DNA of 64,000 nucleotides from Artemia franciscana (lineage: Eukaryota; Arthropoda; Branchiopoda; Anostraca; Artemiidae): the NCBI RefSeq assembly GCF_032884065.1, contig NC_088865.1:46774185-46838184 (forward strand), read 5' to 3'. This document shows, in pieces, positions 1-11,620 of this stretch; within the stretch, counting starts at the first letter, position 1, and each line of letters begins with the position of its first letter. The notes below the pieces were generated by a model that had not been told where the DNA came from, did not search any database, and saw only the letters and a list, made by a program, of their open reading frames with translations. The position numbers were made by a program, and so were the translations under genes.

Positions 1-400
1 AGTGCCCAGTTCTGAATCCAAACTGATGCATGATGAAGAATTTAGACTTCTTCATCAGTCAGATAATTCATCACTCTGTTATAGATGCAACGCTCCATGA
101 TTTTCGAAAAACCAGAGAGAATAGAGATAGGGCGGTAGTTCGAAGACTGCTTGGGGTCGCTACCTTTGTGAAGGTATATGACCCTCGCCGACTTGAAAAG
201 AGTGGGAAAGATTCCGTCCTTAAAGCAAGAATTGATGACATGTGCGATGATGCTGACAGCTATCCATAGTCTTCTTGATGAGGATGGACAACCCATCTAG
301 ACCTTCGGAGTGGCCGTTTTTCATGGCTTGTATTATCTTGAGGAGTTCATCTTTGGTGACTGGTGACAGAAACATAGAGGAGGTGAACGACGAAGGCAGG
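1..400 (-). pseudogene. LINE reverse transcriptase N-terminal region, partial and frameshifted
   Basis: The minus strand reads SPVTKDELLKIIQAMKNGHS followed by EGLDGLSILIKKTMDS, and after a frame change KDGIFPTLFKSARVIYLHKG, then NYRPISILSGFSKIMERCIY. These are the conserved segments at the start of LINE reverse transcriptases: the S-x-G-x-D-G block, the FP..K.A.V.P..K.GD block and the N-YRPIS block. The catalytic FADD motif would lie beyond the window edge. At least one frameshift lies around 290-300. Confidence 0.8.
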
Positions 401-862
401 TATTTTGTTTAATCATATCTGCAGATAGTTGACCAATCGCAAGGCTCCTCTACGGTTCATCATTGTCTCGGGAAATGTGTTGGTTTTTTGCTTATTCAGG
501 CATTCATTTAATATAGTCCATGTCTTCGTTGGCGATTCTTCTGCTTCTTGAAACTTTTTAAGGTAATATGCCTGTTTAGCTTTCCTAAACAGGGATGTCA
601 AAGTGTTTTTATAGCTTTTGAATTCGTTACCAAATTAATCAAAATTATCAAAATATTGCCTGAACTGCATATTTTTTGTCCTCAATATTGGTAAGTAATC
701 TTTGCGTGATCCATGGCTTTTTCGTTGTCGTTCACCTACCAGAGTGCCTTTTTGAAAAAGTGCAGGCAGAGTCAAGAGCAGATGAGAATTTTTCAACAAA
801 TAGAGCAGCCATTGCGTCTGAGTCTGTTTCTTCATAAACTGAGTTCCGATCGGTACAAGCTA

Positions 863-1633
863 ATGTGGCTCTGAAATTTTTGTAGATATATTGTCAATAG
901 TCCTTCTTACTTTTATATTCGTATTCGATTTCCAACGGTTAATCAAAAATTCACCAAATAGGATGAAGTGATCTGAAGCATCAGTTAAGTTGATGTAACT
1001 CGGTTGCAGACTAAAATTCGTAAATATGTTATCTATAACTGAAGCAGACTGTTCACAAATCCGTGTTGGCATTCTTACCGTTGGGAATAAACCTGCAGAA
1101 TAACAATTAGTCAGTAAATTCACAGGCTGAGATCTTGAGGCATAGGCCTCCGAATTCACCAGTCCTAAATCTATATTAAAATATCCCATAAATAACATTT
1201 TCTGGTTCCTAAAATTCAGCCGCTGCGTAAGATCATTCAACTTAATAAAACTCGAGGCGCTTGATCCCGGTAGCCGATAAAACATGCATAGTAGTAGCTT
1301 CTCTTTACCAGACATAATTTCAAAAACCAAGAATTCAAACTCAATCTCTTGGTATAAATCGCTGAAATCTGCAATTTCACGAACATGCAGATCCTGGTTA
1401 ATAAACAGAGCAAGTCCACCTTTCTAACGGATAGCTCTATTTCTATTATGTACTCTATACCCAATTATACTAACTAAAGAGCTATTACTATCACTAAGAA
1501 ATGTCACACATAATTCCAATGTGTTTACTAGAAAGGAAAGAGGAAAGAAAATCAAAACTACTAAGCACTCCGCGACAATTCCAAAACGCGACTCGGGATG
1601 ATTGTGACTGATTAAATGCAGGGATTTGGTCAT
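863..1633 (-). pseudogene. LINE endonuclease domain, broken
   Basis: One minus-strand frame is open from about 1633 to 863 except for a single in-frame TAG at 1424-1426. Upstream of the stop it reads LSDSNSSLVSIIGYRVHNRN and downstream KGGLALFINQDLHV, the conserved core of LINE AP endonucleases. The motif usually GDFNIDL is here GYFNIDL, so the acidic Asp is replaced by Tyr. The C-terminal motif usually SDHLPI is here SDHFILFGEF. The conserved Glu of the SET(W) motif appears lost near LCVTFLSDSN. In the family this domain nicks target DNA for target-primed reverse transcription. This copy should be inactive because of the stop and the altered catalytic residue. Confidence 0.8.
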
Positions 1634-1640
1634 TACTTAT

Positions 1641-2585
1641 TTATTTGCTGGAAGGAAAAGACTGGATAAAAAGATCAGGATAATTATCACCAACTGATCC
1701 CACCGATTTATGTTATTCATTTAGGTCAATTTGATTTTTCTCAAAATTATGGGGCCGGTCAGATGTTACCTTAGTTAACATTTATCATCAAATCATCATA
1801 AAAACAAAACCTACCAAAGTCAATCTGAAGTGATAGGTTAATAAGCAGAAAGTGGTACCCCAGATTATTCCAAGTATGAGAGGAGCAAGGAGGCTGCCGG
1901 AACAGATCCTAATTAAACAGCAGCAATACAGTCATTTGGTTCACCAAACTCAGAGGCCCAACATCCGACTTGTTAGCTGCAGAAAGAAAACACGAGCAGA
2001 ACGAAATATTTTTTTATGCAAAACTAGACTGTGCAAAACTTTGTGCAAACAGAAAACATGAAAACAATCTCACTGAATAGCAATATACAAAAAGCACACT
2101 AAAGCAAGATCAATTTAAATCCCCCTTTTCTCTGTTTTTTCACTCGCGAAAAATTAATTTAAATTCAAATCACTATTGTAACTTATTTATTAATGCATTC
2201 CAAACGTAACTAGATGCGAGAGTACAAAGATGATGAAGATCCTTTGATTTCCAGCCATATGTCTGTACCTTTTCAACAGACCCAAGAAGATGTTATTTCA
2301 CCTTTCGTTTTCATCTCACTTGACTTAGTCAATAGCTCACTTCTTCGCAAATTCAATTCAGGTGGCAAGTCAGTACAAATAACTATACCACTTGCCTTGA
2401 GTTTACCAACGTTCGACATTATTACTTGAATCTCATTTTCGGATCCTAATGATACAAGTACTGGCTTCACCTGTTTTGCTTACTTTTATGTTAGCGAGAG
2501 TCAGTAATATTTGCCGAGCGAGAAGCGTAAAGATAGCGCTTAGGTTTCATTCCTGGCTCAGCAATACCTAACTTATTCCTGGAAA
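1641..2585. other. No recognised gene
   Basis: AT-rich sequence with only short chance ORFs. I recognise no exon, RNA gene or repeat shared with the rest of the window. Confidence 0.5.
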
Positions 2586-2589
2586 GGTT

Positions 2590-4800
2590 TTTATGGCACT
2601 TGGTATTAACCAAGTGACATATAGCAATCGCAAATTCTGTCGGTCTGTCAGTCCCGGTTTTGCTACTTTAGGCACTTCCAGGTAAGCTAGGACGATTAAA
2701 TTTGGTAGGCGTATCAGGGACCGGACCAGATTAAATTAGAAATAGTCTTTTTCCCGATTTGACCATATGGGAGGGGGGAGTAGGGGTTTAATTCGGAAAA
2801 AATAGAAAATTGAAGTATTTTTAACTTGCGAACGGTTGATCAGATCTCAATGAAATTTGATGTTTGGAAGAATATTATGTCTCAAAGATATTATTTTAAA
2901 TCCCGACCGGATCTGGTGACATTGGGGGGAGCTGGGAGGGGGGAACCTAAAATCTTGGAAAACACTTAGAGTGGAGGGATTGGGATGAAACTTGATGGGA
3001 AAAATAGGACAAGTCCTAGATACATGATTGACATAACCGAAATGGATCTGCTCTCTTTGGGGTAGTTGGGGGGGGGGAGTTAATTCTGAAAAATTAGAAA
3101 AAATGAGGTATTTTTAACTTACGAACGGGTGATCGGATCTCAATGAAATTTGATATTTTGAAGGATATCGTGTCTCAGAGCTCTTATTTTAAATCCCGAC
3201 CGGATCTGGTGACATTGGGGGGGGAGTTGGGTGGGGGAAACCTAAAACTTGGAAAACACTTAGAGTGGAGGGGTCGGGGTGAAACTTGGTGAAAAAATAA
3301 GCACAAGTCCTAGATACATGATTGACATAACCGGGACGGATCCGCTCTCTTTGGGGTAGTTGGGAGGGGGGTTGATTCTGAAAAATTAGAAAAAATGAGG
3401 TATTTTTAACTTACGAACGGGTGATCGTATCTCAATGAAATTTATATTTAGAATGATATCGTGTCTCAAAGCTCGTACTTTAAATCCCGACGGGATCTGG
3501 TGACATTGGGGAAATTTTGGGGTGGGGGAACCTAAAGTCATGGAAAACGCTTAAATTGGAGGGATCGTGATGAAACTTGGTGGGAAAAATAAGCAGAAGT
3601 CTTAGATACGTGATTTACATAATTGTAACGGATCTGCTCTATGGGGGGGGGGGTTAATTCTGAAAAATAAGAAAAAATGACCTATTTTTAACTTACGAAG
3701 GAGTGATCAGATCTTCATAAAACTTCATATTTAGAAGGACCTCGTAACCCAGATCTCTTATTTTAAATCTCAACCAGATCAAGCGTAATTGGGGGGGGGG
3801 CAGTTGGGGGGGACCGGAAATCGTAGAAAATACTTAAAGCGGTGAGATCAGGATGAAACTAAATGGGAAGAATAGAAACCTGTTTTAAGATACGTGACTG
3901 ACATAACCGGACCGGATCTGCTCTCTTTGGTGGAGTTTTTTTTTTTTTTTGGGGGGGGGGTAATTTTGAAAATTGAGGTATTTGTAACTTGCGAAAGGGT
4001 GACCAGATCTTAATGAAATTTGATATTTGGAAGGATCTTGTGCTTTAAAGTTCTAATTTTAAATTCCGACCAGATCCTGTGACATTGGAGGGAGTTGAAG
4101 GGGGAAACCGGAATTCTTGGAAAAGGTGAAAATTGGGTATCGGATAGGTGATCGGATCTTAATGAAATTTGATATTTAGAATGAATTCATGCCTCAGAGC
4201 TCTTATTTCAAATCCCTACCAGATCTTTCGACATTGGGGGAGTTGGAGGGGGAAATCTTGGAAAACACTTGGAGTGGAGGAATCGGGATGAAGCTTGGTG
4301 GATAGAATAAGCAAATGTCCTTGATGTGTGATTGACAGAATCGTACTGGATTTGCTCTCTTTGGGGGAGTTGGGGAGGGGGGGCTCAGTGATTTGGCGAG
4401 TTTGGTGCTTCTGGACGTGCTAGGACGATGAAAATTGGTAGGCGTGTCAGGGAGCTGCACAATTTGACTTGATAAAGTCGTTTTCCCAGATTCGACCATC
4501 TGGGGGGCTAAAGGGAGAGGAAAAATTAGAAAAAATTAGGTATTTATAACTTACGAGTGGGTGATCGGATCTTAATGAATTTTGATATTTAGAAGGACAT
4601 CGTGACTCAGAGCTCTTATTTTAAATCCTGACCGGCATTAAGCCTCTTATTTTCCTTTTTAAATCAATCTATTGATTCATAGAATTTTGTTACAGCTCAT
4701 ACCATCTGAGCTCTTGGCTCTTAGCTCTTCTTTCCTCGTCACTAGTGCCATATGAGCTCTTAGCTCTTGTTCACATTAGTTTCTGGCGTTTCGTCAGATT
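2590..4800 (+). repeat. Compound tandem-repeat element, copy A (about 290-bp units)
   Basis: Begins with a short hairpin, CACTTGGT-ATTA-ACCAAGTG, near 2598. A unique leader follows (tctgtcggtctgtcag; aggacgattaaatttggtag). About six diverged units of 280-300 bp then follow. Each contains gggtgatcggatct, aatgaaatttgatattt, aaatcccgaccgg, a G-run, and ctctctttgggg. The recurring gtatttttaactt motif lies at about 2813, 3109, 3398, 3680, 3978 and 4541. One unit near 3978-4137 is shortened. A leader-like piece recurs at 4400-4500. The tail is gaccggcattaagcctcttatt and gtgccatatgagctcttagc. Open frames across the units are not conserved, so I see no protein. The same leader, unit and tail order is found in copy B. 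Confidence 0.8.
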
Positions 4801-4949
4801 TTTCTTCCGGTAATCCATGAATCAGCAAGTTAAGCTTTCGGTCTTTTACTTCAAAAGCGAGCAGCCGTTTTTCTGGAGCTTCAGATTTAAGCTTTTGATC
4901 TTTATGACTAGGATGAAAACTTCGATGTTGATTTCTCTATAAGTCGGTT
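4801..4949. other. Spacer between the two compound elements
   Basis: About 150 bp with no recognised feature. Confidence 0.4.
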
Positions 4950-6230
4950 TATATAGCTCTTGGTATTGACCAAGTGACATATAGCGATCACAAATTCTGT
5001 CGGTCTGTCGGTTGGTCTGTCCGTGTGCCGGTCTATATGTCCTAGTTTGCTAGTTTAGGCACTTCCAGATAAGCTAGGACGATGAAATTTGGCAGGTGTA
5101 TCAGGGACCAGACCAGATTAAATTAGAAATAGTCGTTTCCCCAATTCAACCATCTGGGGGGAGTGGGGGGGACGGTTAAATCGAAAAAACTAGAAAAAAT
5201 GAGGTATTTTTAACTTACGAACGGGTGATCGGATCTTAATGAAATTTGATATTTAGAAGGATATCGTGTCTCAGAGCTTTTATTTTAAATCCCAACCGGA
5301 TCCGGTGACACTGGGGGGAGTTGGAGGGGAAAACCTAAAATCTTGGGAAACGCCTAAAGTGGAGGGATCGGGATGGAACTTGGTGGGAAAAATAAGCACA
5401 TGTCCTAGATACGTGATTGATATAACCGGAAAGGATCCGCTCTCTTTGGGGGAGTTAGGGGGAGGGTTAATTCTGAAAAATTAGAAAAAAATTAGGTATT
5501 TTTAAATTACGAAGGAGTGATCGGATCTTAATGAAATTTCATATTTAGAAGGATCTCGTAACTCAAATCTATTGTTTTAAATTCTGGCCGGATTCAGTGT
5601 CATTGGTGGGAGTTGGGGTGGGGGAACCGGAAATCTTGGAAAAGGCTTAGAGTGGATGGACCGGCTCTTAATGAAATTTGATATTTAGAAGGAACTCATG
5701 TCTCAGAGTTCTTATTTAAATCCCGACCAGATCTGGTGACATTGGGGGGAGTTGGAGAGGGGAACCGGAAATATTGGAAAACGATTAGAGTGGAGAGATC
5801 GGGATCAAACTTGGTGGGTAGAATAAGAAAATGTCATAGATACGTGATTGACGTAGCTGGACTGGTTCCGCTCTCTTTGGGGGAGTTAGGGGGTCCAGTG
5901 CTTTGGCGAGTTTGGTGCGTAGGCGTGTCAGGGACCTTCACAAATTGACTTGATAAAGTCGTTTTCCCCAGTTCGACCATCTGGGGGGGGGGGCAGAAAA
6001 AAATGAGGTATTTTTAACTTACGGGTGGGTGGTTAGATTTTAATGAATTTTGATGTTTAGAAGGACCTTGTGTCTCAGAGCTCTTTTTTTTAAATCCCGA
6101 CCGGCATTAAACCTTTGATTTTCCTTTTAAATCAATACATTGCTTCTTAGAATTTTGCTTAGAACTTCCGGCCTTGTCATAAGTGCCATATGAGCTCTTA
6201 GCTTTTGTTTGATTTGCTAGGTGACTATAG
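4950..6230 (+). repeat. Compound tandem-repeat element, copy B
   Basis: Same architecture and orientation as copy A. It has the hairpin tcttggtattgaccaagtga near 4958, the tctgtcggtctgtcgg leader and the aagctaggacgatgaaat segment. About three to four ~290-bp units follow, with motif positions about 5205, 5500, 5663 (degenerate) and 6008. The same tail follows (gaccggcattaaaccttt; gtgccatatgagctcttagc). It has fewer units than copy A, so unit number varies within the element. Without TIRs or target duplications I cannot assign a transposon class. Confidence 0.8.
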
Positions 6231-6239
6231 AACTAGGTA

Positions 6240-6400
6240 TCCCGGAGGTATCTGGGGAAGGTAAACAGGAAGGTTTTGAGATAATAAGGTATGGCTGCCC
6301 TCCCCCCTTATTGCACTTCCTGATCGAAGGGCCATGAAAGGGAGATCAGCACTGCCGATAGGGAATGTAGACTCCAATGCCGTATTCTTTACTTTTTTTA
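6240..6400 (+). repeat. SINE-like dispersed repeat fragment
   Basis: Shares a run of short blocks with copies at 43330-43780 (+) and 46510-46790 (-), including ttgcacttcctgatcgaagg, gggagatcagcactgcc and aatgccgta. The family assignment rests on these three copies. The 46.5-kb copy carries a pol III B-box-like sequence. Confidence 0.45.
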
Positions 6401-6547
6401 TATAGCTGTTAGATACTGCGCATTCATTAATAAATAACGAAAATAATTAGATTTCATCCGTTATATCTGTACGTAGCCGAATTCTATTAGGTTGTTCTTA
6501 AGGTTTGTTAGAAAAACCCTGACTAACTCAAGGTAAAATGTTTTTTC

Positions 6548-6800
6548 GGTACTTATCTCTTATAGTCACCACACTCAAGAAGTGTTAATCCTAATGAAAC
6601 ATATCTAAGAATTATGAAAATAAAATACTTTAGTTACAAAATTATGGAAACTACAACAGTGAATTATGGTAATCTGGCTCCCCAGAACGCATTATATTAA
6701 ATGGTTTCCAAGTTAACCGAAATACTAACTAAAATATTTAATTAAGATATACCTACATTTTACTGTATATACACTCATACGCTAAGCTAATTATCACCGA
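6548..6800 (+). repeat. R2 family inverted-repeat element (non-autonomous)
   Basis: Starts with the terminal motif cactcaagaagtgttaatcc and contains aaaattatggaaactacaac, the cagaacgcattatattaaa segment and aactaaaatatttaattaag. The same segments recur near 21010-21330, 26430-26680, 48430-48740, and inverted in the well-bounded MITE at 23924-24267. No coding capacity. Confidence 0.65.
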
Positions 6801-6801
6801 G

Positions 6802-8550
6802 TCAAACAGTTCGTGGTAACGAACTGTAGTAAGGAGCGACCCGGCTCAATAGTAAACGAAACTCTAAAAAACGGAATTTCGATGCTAAAAGATATATCAA
6901 AAGAATCAGATTTTTATGCTGATTTTAAATATATAAGTTTCATCAAATTTAGTCTTTGTCATCAGAAGTTACGAGCCTGAGAAAATTTGCCTTATTTTAG
7001 AAAATAGGGGGTAACACCCACTAAAAGTCATAGGATCTTAACGAAAATCGCACCATCGGATTCAGCGTATCAGAGAACCCTATAGAAAAAATTTCAAGGT
7101 CCAATCTACAAAAATGTGGAATTTCGTATTTTTTGCCAGAAGACAAATCACGGGTGCGTGTTTATTTGTTTTTTTTTTTTGTTTTTTTTTTCCCAGGGAT
7201 CATCGTATCGACCAAGTCGTCCTAAAGTGTTGTAAGAGGGCTCATTCTAACGGAGATGAAAAGTTCTAGTGCTCTTTTTAAGTGACCAAAAAAATTGGAG
7301 GGCACCTAAGCCCCCTCCCACGCTCATTTTTTTACCAAAGTCAACGGATCAAAATTTTGAGATAGCCATTTTGTTCCGCATAGTCTAAAACCATAATAAC
7401 TATGTCTTTGGAGATGACTTACCCCCCACAGTCCCTGGGAGAGGGGCTGCAAGTTACAAACTTTGGCCAATGTTTACATACAGTAATGGTTACTCGGAAG
7501 TGTACCGACGTTATCAGGGGGATTTTTTTTGGTTTGGGTGTGGGGTTCAGGGGAGGGGGCTATATGGGAGGATCTTTTCTTGGAGGAATATTTCATGGGG
7601 GAGGAGAAATTCAATCAAAAGGGCGCAGGATTTTCTAGCATTACTATAAAAAAAACAAACAATGAAAATATAAACATGAAAAAGTTTTTTCAATTGAAAG
7701 TAACGAGAAGCATCAAAACTTAAAACGAACAGAGATTATTACGCATATGAGGGGTTCTAAAAATACTTTAGCATAAAGAGCGAGGTATTTAGGAGGAGAT
7801 AAATACTTCACTCTTTATGCTAAAAATTTTTTAAGTAATTTCAACTATTTATTCTACGGCCTTTCTGATTCAGGGGTCATTCTTAAAGAATTGGGACAAA
7901 ACAAGATTTAGTTTGAATTGCGAGGTATTAACGAGGGGACCAACCCCCTCATATATATAATCAAAAATATAAGAATATAAAAGTTTGTTACGTAAGTTAA
8001 TTCTTAAGTTGCGTATTTTTTTACTAATAAAAACGTTCGTTAAAAATTAAAAGATCTAGTTGCCTTTTTAAGTGACCGAAAAATTGGAGGACAACTAGGC
8101 CTCCTTTCCCACCCCTTATTTCTCAAAATCGTCTGATCAAAACTAAGAGAAAGCCATTTAGCCAAAAAAAGAATTAATATGCAAATTTCATTTTAATAAT
8201 TTATGTACGGAGAGCCAAAATAAGACATGCATTAATTCAAAAACTTTCAGAAATTAAATAAAAAAAACAAGTTTTTTGAAATGAAAGTAAGGAGCGACAT
8301 TAAAACTTAAAACGAACAGAAATTACTCCTTATATGAAAGGGGTTTTTCCTCCTCGACGCCCCGCTCCTTGCGCTAAAGTTTGATTCTTTCTCGCAACTC
8401 TACTTTGTAAAACAATAAAAAACTTTAGCGCAAGGAGCGGGGCGTCGAGGAGGAAAAACCCCTTTCATATAAGGAGTAATTTCTGTTCGTTTTAAGTTTT
8501 AATGTCGCTCCTTACTTTCATTTCAAAAAACTTGTTTTTTTTTATTTAAT
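6802..8550 (+). mobile_element. R1 element, near full-length copy 1 (non-autonomous, hairpin-ended)
   Basis: R1 is the most abundant family in the window. The left end carries a small hairpin, cagttcg-tggtaa-cgaactg, followed by tagtaaggagcgacccggct. The body contains gagcctgagaaaatttgcct, the agattcagcgtatcagagaa region, tatcgaccaagt, aaagttctagtgc and a C-rich segment. An internal hairpin around agcataaagagcgaggtatt (7745-7835) follows, and the element ends in a giant palindrome at 8253-8550. No ORF of conserved length exists, so it must move in trans if it moves at all. It is followed after about 10 bp by a second copy in the same orientation. Confidence 0.85.
8253..8550. repeat. Terminal palindrome of R1 copy 1
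   Basis: The left arm runs from attaaataaaa to the gcgctaaag at about 8379. The right arm runs from ctttagcgc at about 8423 to ttatttaat at 8550. The arms are about 125-130 bp and nearly perfect, with a loop of about 43 bp. Loop orientation here matches the 16.8-kb and 39.9-kb copies and is opposite to copy 2. Confidence 0.85.
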
Positions 8551-8560
8551 ACATACTTAA

Positions 8561-10117
8561 ATCAAACAGTTCGTGGTAACGAACTGTAGTAAGGAGCGAC
8601 CCGGCTCAATAGTAAACGAAACTCTAAAAAACGGAATTTTGATACTAAAAGATACATCAAAAGAATTGGATTTTCATGCTGATTTTAAATATACAAGTTT
8701 TATCAATTTGGCCGAAAATTTGCCTTTATTTGGAAAATATGGGCACTCCCTAAAAGTCATATGAGCTCCTATCTACAAAAATGTGGAACTTCGTATTTTT
8801 TGCCAGAAGACCGATCACGGGTGCGTGTTTATTTTTTTTTTAAATTTTAATTTTTTTCTTCCCAGGGGTCATCGTATCGACCAAGTGGTCCTAGAATGTC
8901 GCAAGATGGCTCATTCTAACGGAAATGATAAGTTCTAGTGCCTTTTTTAAGTGACCAAAAAATTGGAGGGCACCTAGGCCCCTCCCACGCTCATTTTTCC
9001 CAAAGTCAACTGATCAAAATTTTGAGGTAGCCATTTTGTTCAGCATAGTTGAAAACCATAATAACTATTCCTTTGGGGATGACTTACTCTCCCATAGTCC
9101 CCGGGGAAGGGGCCGCAAGTTACAAACTTTGACCAGTGTTTACATACAGTAATGGTTATTGGCAAGTGTACAGACGTTTTCAGTTTTTTTTTTGGTTTGG
9201 GGTTGAGGGTAGGGGGTTTTGTGGGAGGATCTTCCCTTGGAGGAATATGTCATAGCGGAAGAGAAATTCAATGCAGGGGGTGCAAGATCTTATAGCATTA
9301 TTGTAAAAAAAAAACAATGAAAAAATAAACATGAAAAAGTTTTTTCAAGTGAAAGTAAGGAGCAACACTAAAACTTAAAGCGAACAGAGATTATTACGCA
9401 TATGAGGGGCTCTTCTCCTCCTAAATACCTCGCTGTTTATGCTAAAGTATTTTTTAGTAATTTCAACTATTTATTCTACGGCCTTTCTGATTCAGGGGTC
9501 ATTCTTAAAGAATTGGGACAAACCTTAAGCTTTAATGTAAAGAGTGAGGTATTAACGAGGGGACATACCCCCTCATGTACATAATAAAAATATAAGAATA
9601 TAGAAGTTCGTTACGTAAGTTTATTCTTGAGTTACGTATATTTTTTACTAATAAAAACGTTCGTTAAAAATTAGAAGTTCTAGTTGCTTTTTTAAGTAAC
9701 CGATAAATTGAAGGGCAACTAGGCCTCTTACCCCACCCCTTATTTCTCAAAATCGTCCGATCAAAACTAAGAGAAAGCTATTTAGCCGAAAAAAGAATTC
9801 TAATTCAAAAGCGTTCAGAAATTAAATAAAAAAACTAGCTTTTTTAACTGAAAGTAAGGAGTGACATTAAAACTTAAAACGAACAGAGATTACTCCGTGT
9901 ATGAAAGGGACTGTTCCCTTCTCAACACCCCGCTCTTTACGCTAAAGTTCTTTACTGTTTAATAAAGTAGAATTGAGAGAAAGAGTCAAACGTTAGCGTA
10001 AAGAGTGGGGTGTTGAAAAGGGAACAGCCCCTTTCATACACGGACTAATTTCTGTTCGGTTTAAGTTTTAATGTCACTCCTTACTTTCAGTTAAAAACTA
10101 GTTTTTTTTTATTTAAT
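8561..10117 (+). mobile_element. R1 element, copy 2, head-to-tail with copy 1
   Basis: Restarts with atcaaacagttcgtggtaac and keeps the R1 segment order through to a terminal palindrome. It differs from copy 1 by a deletion of the agcgtatcagagaaccc region around 8750-8770. It also keeps only one half of the internal hairpin near 9400-9470 (tctcctcctaaatacctcgc). The terminal hairpin is 9821-10117 and its loop is inverted relative to copy 1. Confidence 0.85.
9821..10117. repeat. Terminal palindrome of R1 copy 2, loop in flipped orientation
   Basis: The left arm is about 9821-9947 and the right arm about 9991-10117. The loop reads aaagtagaattgagagaaag in the forward direction. The other R1 copies have its complement in that position (ctctttctcgcaactctact in copy 1). 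Confidence 0.8.
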
Positions 10118-11415
10118 ACAGAAAGAAACCGGTTCCGTCAGACCAAGAACTTGAGTATGGTGGCTTTAAGAGATCAGTACCATTTTTTCTAACAAACCTG
10201 TTGGATGACTTAGTAGAGAATAAAAGTAATGAATGAAATTAGTAATGAATGAAAGCTATTTTATTTCACCATCCATTCATGCAGGTATAGTTACTGAAAG
10301 TTTTGCATTTACTTACCGAATCAAGAAAAAGATTTGTAAAAACCAGTGAGTTATGAAAGCAGTCCCAAATTCTCTCCCCCCCCCCCACGAAAAACTATAG
10401 GGTCTTCCAAACTTGCTGACTAATGCTAATATATGACATAAATAGTATAGGACGCCTGTATGAATTTCTGCAAGGAGGTTAAACCAAATTTTCATGGAAG
10501 TAGGGCGAGACTGAGATTTAAGCAACTTTTTTTTTATAACCAAAGTTATTTTTTCCAAAATACTAGACAATTATTTACTTTTTCTGGAACTACCCTCCCT
10601 CCTATGTATTAGGGGTTTTGACCAAATCATTAACAATTTTCCACGTCCTATCTTCAGTGAGATTTTCGAACATGTTATTCCTCATGTAAGTGGTAATGGG
10701 GCACGTGACGATAAGTAATATCATAGTCGACCATCAAATAAATTGATGATAGTTAATACCATGTGGCTAAGAACCATGACTTCTTTTGTTAGCTTCCTTA
10801 GCTTCAGCAACAGAATTTTTTGGTGTTTCCACAGAATGTCCGTAATGACCTTTACGCTATGACTTTGTCTTGTGACATCAGAATCGATTTTGATGACGCC
10901 TCTTGCTCAAAGCTCGATCCGCATGGAACTTTCTCTTCTCGGGAAAAGGAATCCTAGAAAATTGTGCCAGCAGTAAAACAAAAATAATAGTTTTTGTGAT
11001 TTTGAGGGATTTTGGAATTATTCCCATTAGTAATGATCATAAAGGCAAGAATTTTAATGTTTGTACTGAGAGTTTATATTTTATTGCATTTCCAATTATG
11101 TCTTGTCTCTACTGCAGTTTACATTTACATTGGTGATACGTTTGAGTGGTCTTTAGATTTTAGATTCTCCTCTGGCTTCAAAGACCCCTGGGCCTCACCC
11201 AAACAGAATTTCTGAAGTATCTGAAGCTTGTGGTATCCCAAGCTTGTGGCTTCGGCGCTGTTTTCCCACTTCGGTTTTAGGGAGACGTGAAAGTGTCATA
11301 GGTGATTATTATAGTGGCGACGGAGTGTATTTTTTGGTAATCCTCTAACGTGAGTGTCTTTGAGGATGGTGTATATACCTTTTGAAAATTGTGAGAGTAG
11401 TATAAGGCAAACTAA

Positions 11416-11418
<3 letters not shown>
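10118..11418. other. No recognised gene
   Basis: AT-rich sequence with a C-run near 10378-10387 and only chance ORFs. None of the ORFs shows family motifs. Confidence 0.45.

Positions 11419-11499
<81 letters not shown>
11419..11499. repeat. (TA)n microsatellite
   Basis: About 81 bp of uninterrupted TA dinucleotide. Confidence 0.98.
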
Positions 11500-11501
<2 letters not shown>

Positions 11502-11514
11502 AATGACTTAAATT

Positions 11515-11545
11515 ATATGAAAATTGTGACTTGGGACGTTACAAC

Positions 11546-11620
<75 letters not shown>

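Larger units (their letters stand above)
1..1640 (-). mobile_element. 5' part of a degenerate jockey/CR1-type non-LTR retrotransposon, cut by the window start
   Basis: Read on the minus strand, the order is an AP-type endonuclease (about 1555-863), a linker (about 601-413) and the beginning of a reverse transcriptase (about 400-1). This is the normal ORF2 order of a LINE. The linker reads FRKAKQAYYLKKFQEAEESP and then KTWTILNECLNK, a common pattern between endonuclease and RT in this superfamily. Stops and frameshifts break the reading frame, so the copy is dead. The rest of the RT would lie before position 1. The clade (jockey versus CR1) is inferred from style of motifs only. No target-site duplication or poly(A) tail can be seen because the 3' end is outside the window. 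Confidence 0.8.
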
